Positions 41,829 through 50,808 of a DNA stretch of 64,000 bases are shown here, piece by piece. The notes under the pieces were generated by a model. That model worked only from the letters and a program-made list of their open reading frames with translations. It was not told the DNA's origin and did not search any database. The translations under genes were made by a program, and so were the position numbers. Position 1 is the first letter of the stretch; every line of letters starts with the position of its first letter. Source of the stretch: Salegentibacter_A chungangensis (GTDB taxonomy: Bacteria; Bacteroidota; Bacteroidia; Flavobacteriales; Flavobacteriaceae). The stretch spans positions 1,984,001-2,048,000 of the forward strand of contig NZ_JBHTLI010000001.1 of NCBI RefSeq assembly GCF_042678405.1. The letters are read 5' to 3'.

Positions 41829-43835
41829 TTAATATTCTATTAATTCTCTAAGTTTGTCCCTTAATCGTTGTTTCGGAAGGAATTGTTTTTCCAGTGCGGC
41901 CGCGAAGGGAACAGGGGTATCCATACTTCCTACCCTGAATACCGGGGCATCCAGAAACTCAAAGCATTCCTCTGAGATAAGCGCCGATATCTCTGACGCA
42001 AGACTTCCAAATAGAGTGTCTTCCGTTAGAATAATGGCCTTACCTGTCTTTTTAACCGAATTGATGATCGTTTCCTTATCCAAAGGTTGTAAACTTCGAA
42101 GGTCAATCAAGTCAAAATCGGGTTTTTCAAATTCTTCCAAAGCTTCCAGTGCCCAGTGCACTCCTGCCCCATAGGTGATAATACTAACTTCGTTTCCTTC
42201 TTTAAGCAATGACGCTTCTCCAAAAGGCAGGGTATAGTAATCCTTAGGCACATCCTGCCTTATACTCCGGTATAGTGCTTTATGTTCGAAGAAAAGCACA
42301 GGATTAGGATCATTAAAAGCAGTATTTAAAAGTCCCTTTGCATCAAAAGGGAACGCCGGGTAGACCACTTTTAATCCGGGAACTTTCGTAAACCAGGCCT
42401 CGTTGGTCTGGCTGTGAAATGGCCCTGCTCCCACCCCGGCACCACAGGGCATTCTTATCACGACATCGGCATTCTGGTTCCAGCGGTAATTTACTTTTGC
42501 AAGATAGTTGACAATTGGGTTGAATCCGGAACTTACAAAATCTCCGAATTGCATCTCAACCATCGCCTTCATTCCGTTAATGGAAAGCCCCATCCCGGCA
42601 CCGACAATGGCCGATTCGCAAATGGGAGTATTCCTTACGCGTTCAGTGCCAAACTCATCTGTAAATCCTTCGGTGATCTTGAAAACACCTCCATAATCTG
42701 CAATATCCTGCCCCATTAGAATGAGGTTGTCGTGTTTCCTCATAGACTCTCTGAGTCCCTGGGAAATAGCATCGATAAACCGAATATTTGTAGATTCTTC
42801 TTCGGATACAATTTCCTGATAAACAAACGGTTTGAATAAATCACTTGATTCGTTTGTTGAGTCTGAAGTGATCTCTGCTTCAGCAAAGGCCAGCTTTAAG
42901 TTTTCATCTATCTCGGCTTTTATTTCATTGGTGAAATTATCATCCGTTTCCTCTTTAAGAATTCCTTCATTTTCAAGGAAGCTTCTGAAATTCGAAATTG
43001 GATCTTTTTCTGCCCAGGTCTCCATTAAGTCGTCTGGAACATATTTTGTACCACTTGCCTCTTCGTGACCACGCATCCTGAAGGTTTTGAATTCAAGAAG
43101 TACGGGCCTCGGATTCTTTCTTATGCTTTCGGCAATTTCCGAAACCTTTGTAAAGACCTCGAGGATATTATTTCCATCTATAATATGGGCGTCCATTCCG
43201 TAACCCCGGCCTCTTTCAGCAAGATCTTTGCATCTGTACTGCTCCGATGTTGGTGTGGAAAGTCCGTAACCATTATTCTCTATACAGAATAGTACCGGAA
43301 GGTCCCAAACCGAAGCCACATTGAGTGCCTCGTGAAAATCTCCTTCGCTGGTCCCGCCTTCTCCGCTAAAAACCGCCGTAAGTTTCTTTTCATTTCTGAG
43401 CTTATGAGCCAGCGCAATCCCATCGGCAACGCCCAGTTGGGGGCCCAGGTGTGAAATCATCCCCACAATTTTATATTCTTGTGTCCCAAAGTGAAAGCTA
43501 CGGTCTCTGCCTTTGGTAAAACCTGAAGCCTTACCCTGCCACTGTCCAAATAACCGGTGAAGGGGCACCTCTCTGCTCGTAAATACCCCAAGGTTTCTGT
43601 GCATAGGGAGAATATATTCATCATTCTCCAGCGCTTTGGTAACCCCAACCGATATAGCCTCCTGGCCTACCCCGCTAAACCATTTTGAGATCTTGCCCTG
43701 CCTTAAAAGAATGAGCATTTTCTCCTCTATGAGTCTGGGTTTCAACATAGATCGGTAAAGATCCAGAAGGGTGTCGTCATTTAGTCCGCTTCGGGAATAG
43801 TTAATTGAGGTGTTTGGGGAGGTTTGGGTCTTCAT
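41829..43835 (-). CDS. Fused E1 alpha/beta of a 2-oxoacid (branched-chain type) dehydrogenase
   Basis: 668 residues. Residues 1-330 are the E1 alpha subunit, with the thiamine diphosphate motif GEGGTSEGDFHEALNVASVWDLPVLFCIENN. Residues 345-668 are the E1 beta subunit (GQDIADYGGVFKIT, LRSLQPLDKETI). The fusion is common in Bacteroidota and corresponds to branched-chain 2-oxoacid dehydrogenase, which makes acyl-CoA starters for iso fatty acids. No E2 or E3 gene lies beside it. The start at 43835 follows an AT-rich gap. Confidence 0.9.
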   Translation of the reverse strand: MKTQTSPNTSINYSRSGLNDDTLLDLYRSMLKPRLIEEKMLILLRQGKISKWFSGVGQEAISVGVTKALENDEYILPMHRNLGVFTSREVPLHRLFGQWQGKASGFTKGRDRSFHFGTQEYKIVGMISHLGPQLGVADGIALAHKLRNEKKLTAVFSGEGGTSEGDFHEALNVASVWDLPVLFCIENNGYGLSTPTSEQYRCKDLAERGRGYGMDAHIIDGNNILEVFTKVSEIAESIRKNPRPVLLEFKTFRMRGHEEASGTKYVPDDLMETWAEKDPISNFRSFLENEGILKEETDDNFTNEIKAEIDENLKLAFAEAEITSDSTNESSDLFKPFVYQEIVSEEESTNIRFIDAISQGLRESMRKHDNLILMGQDIADYGGVFKITEGFTDEFGTERVRNTPICESAIVGAGMGLSINGMKAMVEMQFGDFVSSGFNPIVNYLAKVNYRWNQNADVVIRMPCGAGVGAGPFHSQTNEAWFTKVPGLKVVYPAFPFDAKGLLNTAFNDPNPVLFFEHKALYRSIRQDVPKDYYTLPFGEASLLKEGNEVSIITYGAGVHWALEALEEFEKPDFDLIDLRSLQPLDKETIINSVKKTGKAIILTEDTLFGSLASEISALISEECFEFLDAPVFRVGSMDTPVPFAAALEKQFLPKQRLRDKLRELIEY

Positions 43836-43919
43836 GATTTAAGCTTTGTTTACCAAATGTAGTTAAAATTCTATATGCTAAGAAAAATATAAACGCTCGG
43901 TGAAAAGCGTAAATTTATT

Positions 43920-43927
43920 TACCTTTG
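43920..43927 (+). promoter_or_regulatory. -7 element for the 2OG oxygenase gene
   Basis: Perfect TACCTTTG 31 bases before the ATG at 43958. No clear -33 element. It argues against the upstream TTG start. Confidence 0.4.
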
Positions 43928-43957
43928 CGTGTTGATCTAAAATTAAATCCATCACTA

Positions 43958-44914
43958 ATGGCTATGAATAACATACCCAGCGTTAATTTGGCCGATTTCC
44001 TATCGGAAGACCCAAAACGCAAGCAGAAATTTGTTGACGAAATAGGAAAGGCCTATGAAGAAATAGGGTTTGTTGCCCTAAAAAACCATTTCTTAAGCGA
44101 TGAGCTGGTAGAGGAATTATACAAAGAAGTGAAAACATTTTTCGACCTTCCTTTAGAGGTTAAGAAAAAATATGAGATAGAAGGACTTGCCGGGCAGCGC
44201 GGGTACATCTCTTTCGGGAAAGAACACGCAAAAGGAAAAAAGGAAGGAGACCTTAAGGAATTCTGGCATTTTGGCCAGGAACCTGCCGAAGATGCGAACC
44301 TTACCGAAGAGTATCCGGAAAATGTACAGGTAGAAGAACTTAAGGACTTTAATCACGTAGGTATGGAAGCCTACAGGATGCTTGAAAAAACCGGAATTTA
44401 TGTATTAAGAGCTCTTGCACTGTACATTGGCCTTGATGAAAATTACTTCGATCACTGGGCCAGCAACGGGAACAGTATTCTCAGGCCTATCCACTACCCC
44501 CCAATTACTGAAGAACCTAAAGGTGCGGTAAGAGCAGGTGCACACGGAGATATTAACCTGATCACCCTTCTTATGGGAGCTTCTACGGGAGGTTTACAGG
44601 TGCTTAGAAAAGACGGAGAATGGATAGATGCCATTCCTCAGGAAGATGAGCTTGTGATAAATGTTGGAGATATGCTGGAAAGGCATACCAATAACAAGCT
44701 GCGTTCAACCATTCACAGGGTTATTAACCCGCCTAAGGAAGAATGGGGTAAGCCAAGATATTCTATCCCTTTCTTTATGCACCCAAGAAGTGAAATGCCG
44801 CTTAATTGTCTTGAAGAATGTATAGATGAAGAGCACCCGAAACAATATGAAGATATTACGGCGGGCGAATTTCTTCACCAGCGCCTTGTAGAAATAGGAC
44901 TGGCAAAAAAGTAA
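43958..44914 (+). CDS. Isopenicillin N synthase-like 2OG-Fe(II) oxygenase
   Basis: 318 residues from the ATG at 43958 (MAMNNIPSVNLADFL; the ATG two codons on is also possible). An upstream in-frame TTG lies inside the -7 promoter box, so it cannot be the start. The core shows AGAHGDINLITLLMG (Fe-binding HxD) and the second ligand region ERHTNNKLRSTIHRVINPP with the RxS 2OG motif (RYSIPFFMHP). Members oxidise small molecules such as amino acids or hormones. SUI1 follows after four bases. Confidence 0.88.
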   Translation: MAMNNIPSVNLADFLSEDPKRKQKFVDEIGKAYEEIGFVALKNHFLSDELVEELYKEVKTFFDLPLEVKKKYEIEGLAGQRGYISFGKEHAKGKKEGDLKEFWHFGQEPAEDANLTEEYPENVQVEELKDFNHVGMEAYRMLEKTGIYVLRALALYIGLDENYFDHWASNGNSILRPIHYPPITEEPKGAVRAGAHGDINLITLLMGASTGGLQVLRKDGEWIDAIPQEDELVINVGDMLERHTNNKLRSTIHRVINPPKEEWGKPRYSIPFFMHPRSEMPLNCLEECIDEEHPKQYEDITAGEFLHQRLVEIGLAKK

Positions 44915-44918
44915 AATA

Positions 44919-45275
44919 ATGGCTAAGAAGAAACTTGGACTAGAGGATCTTGGAGGTTTTGTGTTTTCTACCAACGATGAATTCGATGAAAGCGAATATG
45001 TTGAGGGTGAAGACAGTGAAACCCTTGCTCCCGAAGATCAGGAACTTGAAGCACATTTCAGCAATAAAGGTCGGGGTGGAAAAACCGTGACTATTATTAA
45101 AGGGTATCACGGGCCTGAAGAAGACCTGATAAGCCTTGGTAAAAAGCTGAAGAAAAAATGCGGGGTCGGTGGTTCTGTTAAGGATGGCGAGATCATCATA
45201 CAGGGCGATGACCGCGAGAAAATAATGAAGCTTCTTCAAAAAGACGGCTATAAGGTAAAACGTGTCGGAGGTTAA
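44919..45275 (+). CDS. SUI1/YciH translation initiation factor-like protein
   Basis: 118 residues. An acidic N-terminal segment (1-48; SESEYVEGEDSETLAPEDQ-like) is followed by an eIF1/SUI1 domain (GKTVTIIKGYHGPEEDL, CGVGGSVKDGEIIIQGDDREKIMKLL). Bacterial YciH may check start-codon choice, but its role is poorly known. It starts four bases after the 2OG oxygenase, hence the same operon. Confidence 0.92.
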   Translation: MAKKKLGLEDLGGFVFSTNDEFDESEYVEGEDSETLAPEDQELEAHFSNKGRGGKTVTIIKGYHGPEEDLISLGKKLKKKCGVGGSVKDGEIIIQGDDREKIMKLLQKDGYKVKRVGG

Positions 45276-45306
45276 TCTCCCGGCACGTTTTTTATTTTTT
45301 CAATTT

Positions 45307-46239
45307 ATGGAGAACAAGGCATTACATATTGTAAACGGTGACGATCTTGCCGGAAAAATGAAAGATCTTGATCTTTCTGGGCAAGTTATTGTTTGGCGGG
45401 AACTTTTATGTGAAGGCCCCTGTCTTCAGGAAGTTGGAAGTCGGGAGTTTATAAAGACAAGAAAAAAATTCCTGAAATGCACATATGGTATTTCTTCTGA
45501 AAATTATGAGGAGAAATTCGTTTCAGAATTAAGCAAACTTAAAAAAGCCGGGAATTATGACCATATAATCCTGTGGTTTGAATTCGACCTTTTTTGCCAC
45601 ATCAATATGCTCGCGGCTATCAGTTTTATTACTGAAAATAAATATGCTGTGCCAATGTACCTGGTGTGCAGTAAGAAATTACAGGATGAGGAGGAACTGC
45701 AGCCTCTTTCCCGTCTTTCCCAAAAACAGCTTTTAAATCATTTTGAAAATAAGATAAGCCTTAATACTGATGATATTGAGATGGCTAATCTTATCTGGGA
45801 GCTCTACTGCAGTAATAATCCTATGCAGCTGAAACAACAAATAAAAAAAACTTCTAATTTTGAATACCTGTCCAGTTCCATCAGGGCTCATATAGAAAGG
45901 TTCCCAAATAGTGTTACCGGTATAAACAGTCTGGAGCGCAACGTTCTCAAACTTATCGAAAAGCATAAGATCGCTTCTCAAAATCAGCTATTAGGTTATG
46001 CCCTTCAATACCAAGGGTATTATGGTTACAGTGATACCCAAATGCAGCGTTTGCTCGAAAAAATGAATGCTTTCTATGTACAGAAAGGAGACGTGGTAAG
46101 ACTAACCGAAAAAGGTGAACAGGCTCTTGCCGGCACCAAAAATTTTTACAGAGAATTAAAGAATGATGATTACTTTGGAGGAGCCGCGATGTACGCCTTC
46201 CTGTATGATTCAGAATCCCACAGATTATTAAAATTATAA
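45307..46239 (+). CDS. DUF1835 domain protein
   Basis: 310 residues from the ATG at 45307. The upstream frame extends over the SUI1 end but is not family-like. The DUF1835 signature is LHIVNGDDLAGKM plus VIVWRELLCEGPCL near the N-terminus, with DHIILWFEFDLFCHINMLAAI in the middle. A C-terminal helical part has LLEKMNAFYVQKGDVVRLTEKGEQAL, resembling a winged-helix end. Function unknown. Follows SUI1 and precedes a nucleoside phosphorylase after one base. Confidence 0.8.
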   Translation: MENKALHIVNGDDLAGKMKDLDLSGQVIVWRELLCEGPCLQEVGSREFIKTRKKFLKCTYGISSENYEEKFVSELSKLKKAGNYDHIILWFEFDLFCHINMLAAISFITENKYAVPMYLVCSKKLQDEEELQPLSRLSQKQLLNHFENKISLNTDDIEMANLIWELYCSNNPMQLKQQIKKTSNFEYLSSSIRAHIERFPNSVTGINSLERNVLKLIEKHKIASQNQLLGYALQYQGYYGYSDTQMQRLLEKMNAFYVQKGDVVRLTEKGEQALAGTKNFYRELKNDDYFGGAAMYAFLYDSESHRLLKL

Positions 46240-46240
46240 G

Positions 46241-47110
46241 ATGAGTTTAGAATCTTCAGAACTGGTGCTTAATGCCGATGGCAGTGTGTACCACCTTAAC
46301 CTGAAACCCGAACATTTAGCTGAAACAGTAATTACCGTAGGTGATCCCGGAAGAGTAGATAAAATTACCCGTTATTTTGACGAAGTTGAATTCAAGATCC
46401 AGAAAAGGGAGTTTCATACCCATACCGGTACTTACAAGGGAAAGAGGATTACGGTCATTTCTACGGGAATTGGTCCCGATAATATTGATATTGTACTTAA
46501 TGAACTGGATGCGCTGGCCAATATAGATTTCGAGACCAGACAGATAAAAGATAAACTTACCAGCCTCGAAATTATAAGAATCGGGACTTCAGGTTCCATT
46601 CAGGAAGAGATTCCTGTAGATTCCATTCTTATGAGTGAGAACTCGGTTGGTTTTGACGGGGTGCTCCATTTTTATGACAGCAAGGATATTGATAATACGC
46701 GGTATGCCGATGCGCTTGCGGAACATATGAACTGGTATAACAAGAAATCTTATCCTTATGTGGTGAGTTGTGATGAAGATCTTGCTTCAAAATTCCATAA
46801 GCCGGAAGTCTTTAAGGGAACCACAGCTACCAATATAGGTTTTTACGGACCTCAGGGTCGCGCCCTTAGGCTACAGCTTCAGGATGAAAAAATGAATGAT
46901 AAGCTCGGTTCCTTTGAATTTGAAGGAAAGAAGATCACCAATCTCGAAATGGAAACTTCGGCCATTTATGCTTTGAGTAAATTACTGGGGCATAAAGCGC
47001 TTTCGATGAACATAATTCTGGCCAACAGGCCTTCAGGAAAATTCGCTTCAGCACCGGGGAAGTCCGTAGAAAAGCTGATCCAGTTTTGTCTGGATCGCCT
47101 TGCTGAATAG
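46241..47110 (+). CDS. Nucleoside phosphorylase (uridine phosphorylase-like)
   Basis: 289 residues. PNP/UDP family: VTVGDPGRVDKITRYF at the N-terminus, ISTGIGPDNIDIVLNEL, RIGTSGSIQEEIP and LEMETSAIYALSKLLGHKAL. It splits nucleosides by phosphorolysis in salvage. One base after the DUF1835 stop, so the same operon. Confidence 0.88.
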   Translation: MSLESSELVLNADGSVYHLNLKPEHLAETVITVGDPGRVDKITRYFDEVEFKIQKREFHTHTGTYKGKRITVISTGIGPDNIDIVLNELDALANIDFETRQIKDKLTSLEIIRIGTSGSIQEEIPVDSILMSENSVGFDGVLHFYDSKDIDNTRYADALAEHMNWYNKKSYPYVVSCDEDLASKFHKPEVFKGTTATNIGFYGPQGRALRLQLQDEKMNDKLGSFEFEGKKITNLEMETSAIYALSKLLGHKALSMNIILANRPSGKFASAPGKSVEKLIQFCLDRLAE

Positions 47111-47155
47111 GGCTTTATTTAACAGAATATTAAAAGCATAACTTGGGCTTATTTG

Positions 47156-47163
47156 TATTTTTG
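47156..47163 (+). promoter_or_regulatory. -7 element of the ppk1 promoter
   Basis: Perfect TATTTTTG, 18 bases before the ATG at 47182. The -33 element is not clear. Confidence 0.4.
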
Positions 47164-47181
47164 AGGAAACGAGCATAACCA

Positions 47182-49239
47182 ATGCAGCAACCTACCGAAC
47201 AACACTTAAGGCACCGCGACCTTAACTGGTTAAGTTTCAACGAAAGGGTTTTACAAGAAGCAGAAGACAGGGAGAATAATCCGCTTTATGAGCGGATAAA
47301 ATTCCTTGCTATATTTTCCTCGAATTTAGATGAGTATTTCAGGGTCAGGGTTTCCCAACTCAGGCAGATGAAACGGGTGGAGAAAAGCATCAGGAAAAAA
47401 CTTGCGCTTCGTCCAAATCGTCTAACCAAGCAGATTATTGAAGAGGTAAAACTTCAGCAGGATAAATTCGGTCAAATCTACCACGACCAGATCGTGCCGG
47501 AACTTGCCGAAAATGATATTCTTATAATAGATTCAGATCATTTTAATAAGTCTCAGCAGGAATTTGTTACAAAATATTTTAAAGAAAATGTACAACAAAA
47601 CCTTAATGCTTCTTTTCTAGATCTAAGGAAAGAAAATGAACTTTTCCTGGAGAATTCTGTGCTCTACCTGCTCGTCACTTTTGCAGATGAGAATCATATT
47701 GGAGTGGTGAATATTCCGGTTGAAAACTGCGGCAGGTTTGTAATGCTTGAAGGTGACGGAGAGCCAAATTCCATCACATACCTGGATGAGATCGTAAGAA
47801 GTGAATTGCACCATTTATTTCCCCAGAACAGTATTAAGGGCATTTTTGAGGTCAAACTATCCAGAGATGCTGAACTTTATATCGATGATGTTTATAATGG
47901 AGTGCTGGCTGAAAAGATCTATGATTCCTTAAAACAAAGAACCGATGGGCAGCCAACCAGGTTATTGTATGATGCACATATGCCAAAAGAGGTTCAGAAA
48001 AGGGTGAGGAAACTCCTGAACCTTGGAAAAATAGATATGATGCCCGGCGGGAAGTATCATAATTTTAAAGATTTCTTTGCCTTCCCCGACCCAACAAACA
48101 ATCCGAAGCTACATTTTGAAGAGCTGCCCCCCGTAAAACACCGAATCCTTGAAAACTCTAAGGATTATTTCGCAACCATAGCAGAGAAAGATCAGTCTGT
48201 TCATTTTCCCTATATGTCTTTCGGTTATGTAGAGAATTTTATTGAACAGGCCGCAAATGACGACCAGGTGACCGAGATAAAAATCTCTCTCTATAGAGTT
48301 GCTGATGAGTCAAGACTCACCACGTCCTTATTAAAGGCCCTTGATAAAGGAAAAGAGGTGACAGTTTTTGTTGAGGCCAAAGCCAGGTTCGATGAAGAAA
48401 ACAACATTATCTGGGGGCGTAAATTTGAAAAAAGGGGTGCAAATGTGATCTATAGTTATCCCAAGGTTAAAGTGCACTCCAAAATTATGCTTGTTACCCG
48501 AAAGGAGAATGATGATTATGTGAACTACGCCTATATCGGCACAGGTAACTTTAACAGTGAAACCTCTAAAATCTATTGTGATCACGCCATTTTTACCGCG
48601 AATAAGGATATTACTAAAGAAATGAGGCGCTTGTTTAAGGTGCTTGAAGGCGAACTGATAATTCCCAGGGAAAAGAACCTCTTAATCTCGCCTTTTTCGA
48701 CCCGGCAAAAATTCAATAAATTCATATATAATGAGATTGAGAATGCCAGAGCCGGAAAGAAAGCTAAAATAACGGCCAAGATGAATAGTCTTGAAGACCC
48801 GGAGATGATAGAGCTTCTTTATTCTGCAAGCCAGGCTGGGGTTGAAATCAGGATGCTTATTCGGGGATTTACGAGTCTTATTCCGGGAGTTCCAGGTCTA
48901 AGCGAAAATATTTATGTGACCAGTGTTGTGGACAGGTTTCTGGAACACGGCCGGATCTATATATTTGAGAATGGCGGAGACGAGAAGATATTTTACGGAA
49001 GTGCCGACTGGATGAGCAGGAATCTGGACAGAAGAATAGAAGTGATCTCCCCTATTTACGACAAGGATATTGCTAAAGAATTCAAGGAGATCCTGAATAT
49101 ACAGCTTAACGACAATGTAAAAGCACGCATCCAGGATGCTTCTGAAAGCAATAAATATGTTGAGCGCAAATCATCTGAAAAGCGGATCAGGTCTCAATAT
49201 GAGATCTACGAATATCTAAAAGAAAAACATTCTGTATGA
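47182..49239 (+). CDS. ppk1: Polyphosphate kinase 1
   Basis: 685 residues. It makes polyphosphate from ATP. N domain (LNWLSFNERVLQEAED, FSSNLDEYFRVRVSQLRQ). The C1/C2 catalytic core has ISLYRVADESRLTTSLLKALDKGKEVTVFVEAKARFDEENN, the phospho-accepting His in KVHSKIMLV and the second HxK-like stretch FLEHGRIYIFENGG. Stop overlaps the next start by four bases. Confidence 0.95.
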   Translation: MQQPTEQHLRHRDLNWLSFNERVLQEAEDRENNPLYERIKFLAIFSSNLDEYFRVRVSQLRQMKRVEKSIRKKLALRPNRLTKQIIEEVKLQQDKFGQIYHDQIVPELAENDILIIDSDHFNKSQQEFVTKYFKENVQQNLNASFLDLRKENELFLENSVLYLLVTFADENHIGVVNIPVENCGRFVMLEGDGEPNSITYLDEIVRSELHHLFPQNSIKGIFEVKLSRDAELYIDDVYNGVLAEKIYDSLKQRTDGQPTRLLYDAHMPKEVQKRVRKLLNLGKIDMMPGGKYHNFKDFFAFPDPTNNPKLHFEELPPVKHRILENSKDYFATIAEKDQSVHFPYMSFGYVENFIEQAANDDQVTEIKISLYRVADESRLTTSLLKALDKGKEVTVFVEAKARFDEENNIIWGRKFEKRGANVIYSYPKVKVHSKIMLVTRKENDDYVNYAYIGTGNFNSETSKIYCDHAIFTANKDITKEMRRLFKVLEGELIIPREKNLLISPFSTRQKFNKFIYNEIENARAGKKAKITAKMNSLEDPEMIELLYSASQAGVEIRMLIRGFTSLIPGVPGLSENIYVTSVVDRFLEHGRIYIFENGGDEKIFYGSADWMSRNLDRRIEVISPIYDKDIAKEFKEILNIQLNDNVKARIQDASESNKYVERKSSEKRIRSQYEIYEYLKEKHSV

Positions 49240-50087
49240 AAACGATAAGAGTTGGCGGAGTACCGGAACATTTTAATCTTCCCTGGCATATGTGTATTGA
49301 GGAAAACGACTTCAATGATGCTGATGTGAATGTAATCTGGAAAGATTTTCCAGATGGCACCGGAGCGATGACCAGGTCCCTTAGGGAGAATGAAATAGAC
49401 GCTGCTGTAATTCTGACCGAAGGCATCACCAAGGATATTATTGCCGGGAACAAATCTAAAATTGTGCAGGTTTATATAGGATCACCACTTATATGGGGTA
49501 TTCACGTTGCAGCAGATTCCCCTTATAAATCTATAGAAGAGCTTGAAGGGACCAAGGCTGCGATCAGCCGGGAAGGTTCAGGCTCTCAGTTAATGGCCTA
49601 TGTAAACGCCCAAAATCAGGGTTGGGACCGCGATAAGCTCAAGTTCGAAATCGTAAAGGATATGTATGGAGCTGTAGCTGCACTCAAGCAGGATAAAGCC
49701 CAGTACTTTATGTGGGAGCATTTCACTACCAAACCTTTAGTAGATAATCATACCTTTCGCCTGGTAGCCGATTGCCCTACCCCCTGGCCTTGTTTTGTAA
49801 TAGCGGTACGGGAAGAAGTCCTTAAATATAATCCGTCCAGGGTGAAGAAAATGCTGGAAGTGCTTAATAATAAGACTAAAAACTTCAAGGAGATTCCCCA
49901 GATAGCAGAGAAACTTGCCGACAGGTATGAGCAAAAGCTTGAAGATATTAAGAATTGGCTGGAGATAACCAACTGGAGTCAGGAGCAAATAAGCACCCAG
50001 GAGCTTGATAAAGTACAGGAGAAATTAAAGGAACTGAACTTAATTCATAAAAAAGTAGATTCTTCAAAGTTAATTCACAAGCTGTAG
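49236..50087 (+). CDS. Periplasmic-binding-fold protein without signal peptide (Ca3427-like)
   Basis: 283 residues. It starts MKTIRVGGVPEHFNLPWH with no signal peptide, so it is cytosolic. The type 2 PBP fold of the NitT/TauT/THI5 group is seen in IWKDFPDGTGAMTRSL, EIDAAVILTEGITKDII, DSPYKSIEELEGTKAAISREGSGS and PCFVIAVREEVL. No ABC permease or ATPase is nearby. It resembles the Ca3427-like group (from memory). The four-base overlap with ppk1 (ATGA) means translation is coupled to polyphosphate kinase. Function unknown. Confidence 0.75.
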   Translation: MKTIRVGGVPEHFNLPWHMCIEENDFNDADVNVIWKDFPDGTGAMTRSLRENEIDAAVILTEGITKDIIAGNKSKIVQVYIGSPLIWGIHVAADSPYKSIEELEGTKAAISREGSGSQLMAYVNAQNQGWDRDKLKFEIVKDMYGAVAALKQDKAQYFMWEHFTTKPLVDNHTFRLVADCPTPWPCFVIAVREEVLKYNPSRVKKMLEVLNNKTKNFKEIPQIAEKLADRYEQKLEDIKNWLEITNWSQEQISTQELDKVQEKLKELNLIHKKVDSSKLIHKL

Positions 50088-50096
50088 AATATTCTT

Positions 50097-50762
50097 TTAC
50101 CAGTTTATAGGCTCTTTTCCGTGCTTACTAAGATATTCATTGGTTTTGCTGAAATGCTTATTACCGAACCAATATCCCCTGTTTGCGCTTAATGGAGAAG
50201 GATGGCCACTGGTCAAGATCAGATGCTTTGAGCTGTCTATCTTTTTGGCCTTTTTTTTGGCATAACCGCCCCAAAGCAAGAAGACAACATTTTCCTTTTT
50301 TTCGGAAATGATCTCTATGACCCTGTCGGTAAAATGCTCCCAGCCTTTCTTCTGATGAGAACCTGCCTGATGCGCTCTTACCGTTAACGTTGCATTCAGC
50401 AAAAGAACTCCCTGTTTCGCCCAGCGTTCAAGATTTCCGGAATTAGGAACAGGTTTCCCAATGTCTTCTCTTATTTCCCTGAAAATATTAACGAGCGATG
50501 GCGGGACAGCAATACCATCATTTACAGAAAAGCAGAGTCCGTGTGCCTGGCCCGGTCCGTGGTAAGGGTCCTGGCCTAAGATCACGACCTTGGTGTCCTC
50601 AAAGGAACTGTATTCAAAAGCTGCAAATATATCGTCTCCCTTCGGAAAACAGGTGTGATAACTATATTCATTCTTTACAAAGTCCACCAGGTCTTTAAAG
50701 TATTCCTTACCGAATTCAAGCTTCAGTTCTTTTTTCCAGCTTGGGTGTATTTCTACCTTCAT
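50097..50762 (-). CDS. ung: Uracil-DNA glycosylase (family 1)
   Basis: 221 residues. It removes uracil from DNA. The water-activating motif GQDPYHGPGQAHGLCFSV and the minor-groove intercalation loop HPSPLSANRGYW are present. Divergent from mutS2, and both are DNA-repair genes. Confidence 0.95.
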   Translation of the reverse strand: MKVEIHPSWKKELKLEFGKEYFKDLVDFVKNEYSYHTCFPKGDDIFAAFEYSSFEDTKVVILGQDPYHGPGQAHGLCFSVNDGIAVPPSLVNIFREIREDIGKPVPNSGNLERWAKQGVLLLNATLTVRAHQAGSHQKKGWEHFTDRVIEIISEKKENVVFLLWGGYAKKKAKKIDSSKHLILTSGHPSPLSANRGYWFGNKHFSKTNEYLSKHGKEPINW

Positions 50763-50779
50763 TATATTAAGTAAATTTG
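50750..50779 (+). promoter_or_regulatory. Promoter of mutS2
   Basis: -33 TTTC (50750-50753), an 18-base spacer and a perfect -7 TAAATTTG (50772-50779), 29 bases before the ATG; it lies partly over the start of ung. Confidence 0.5.
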
Positions 50780-50808
50780 CAGCACCTCAAAAGTAGGCAA
50801 AAATTACT

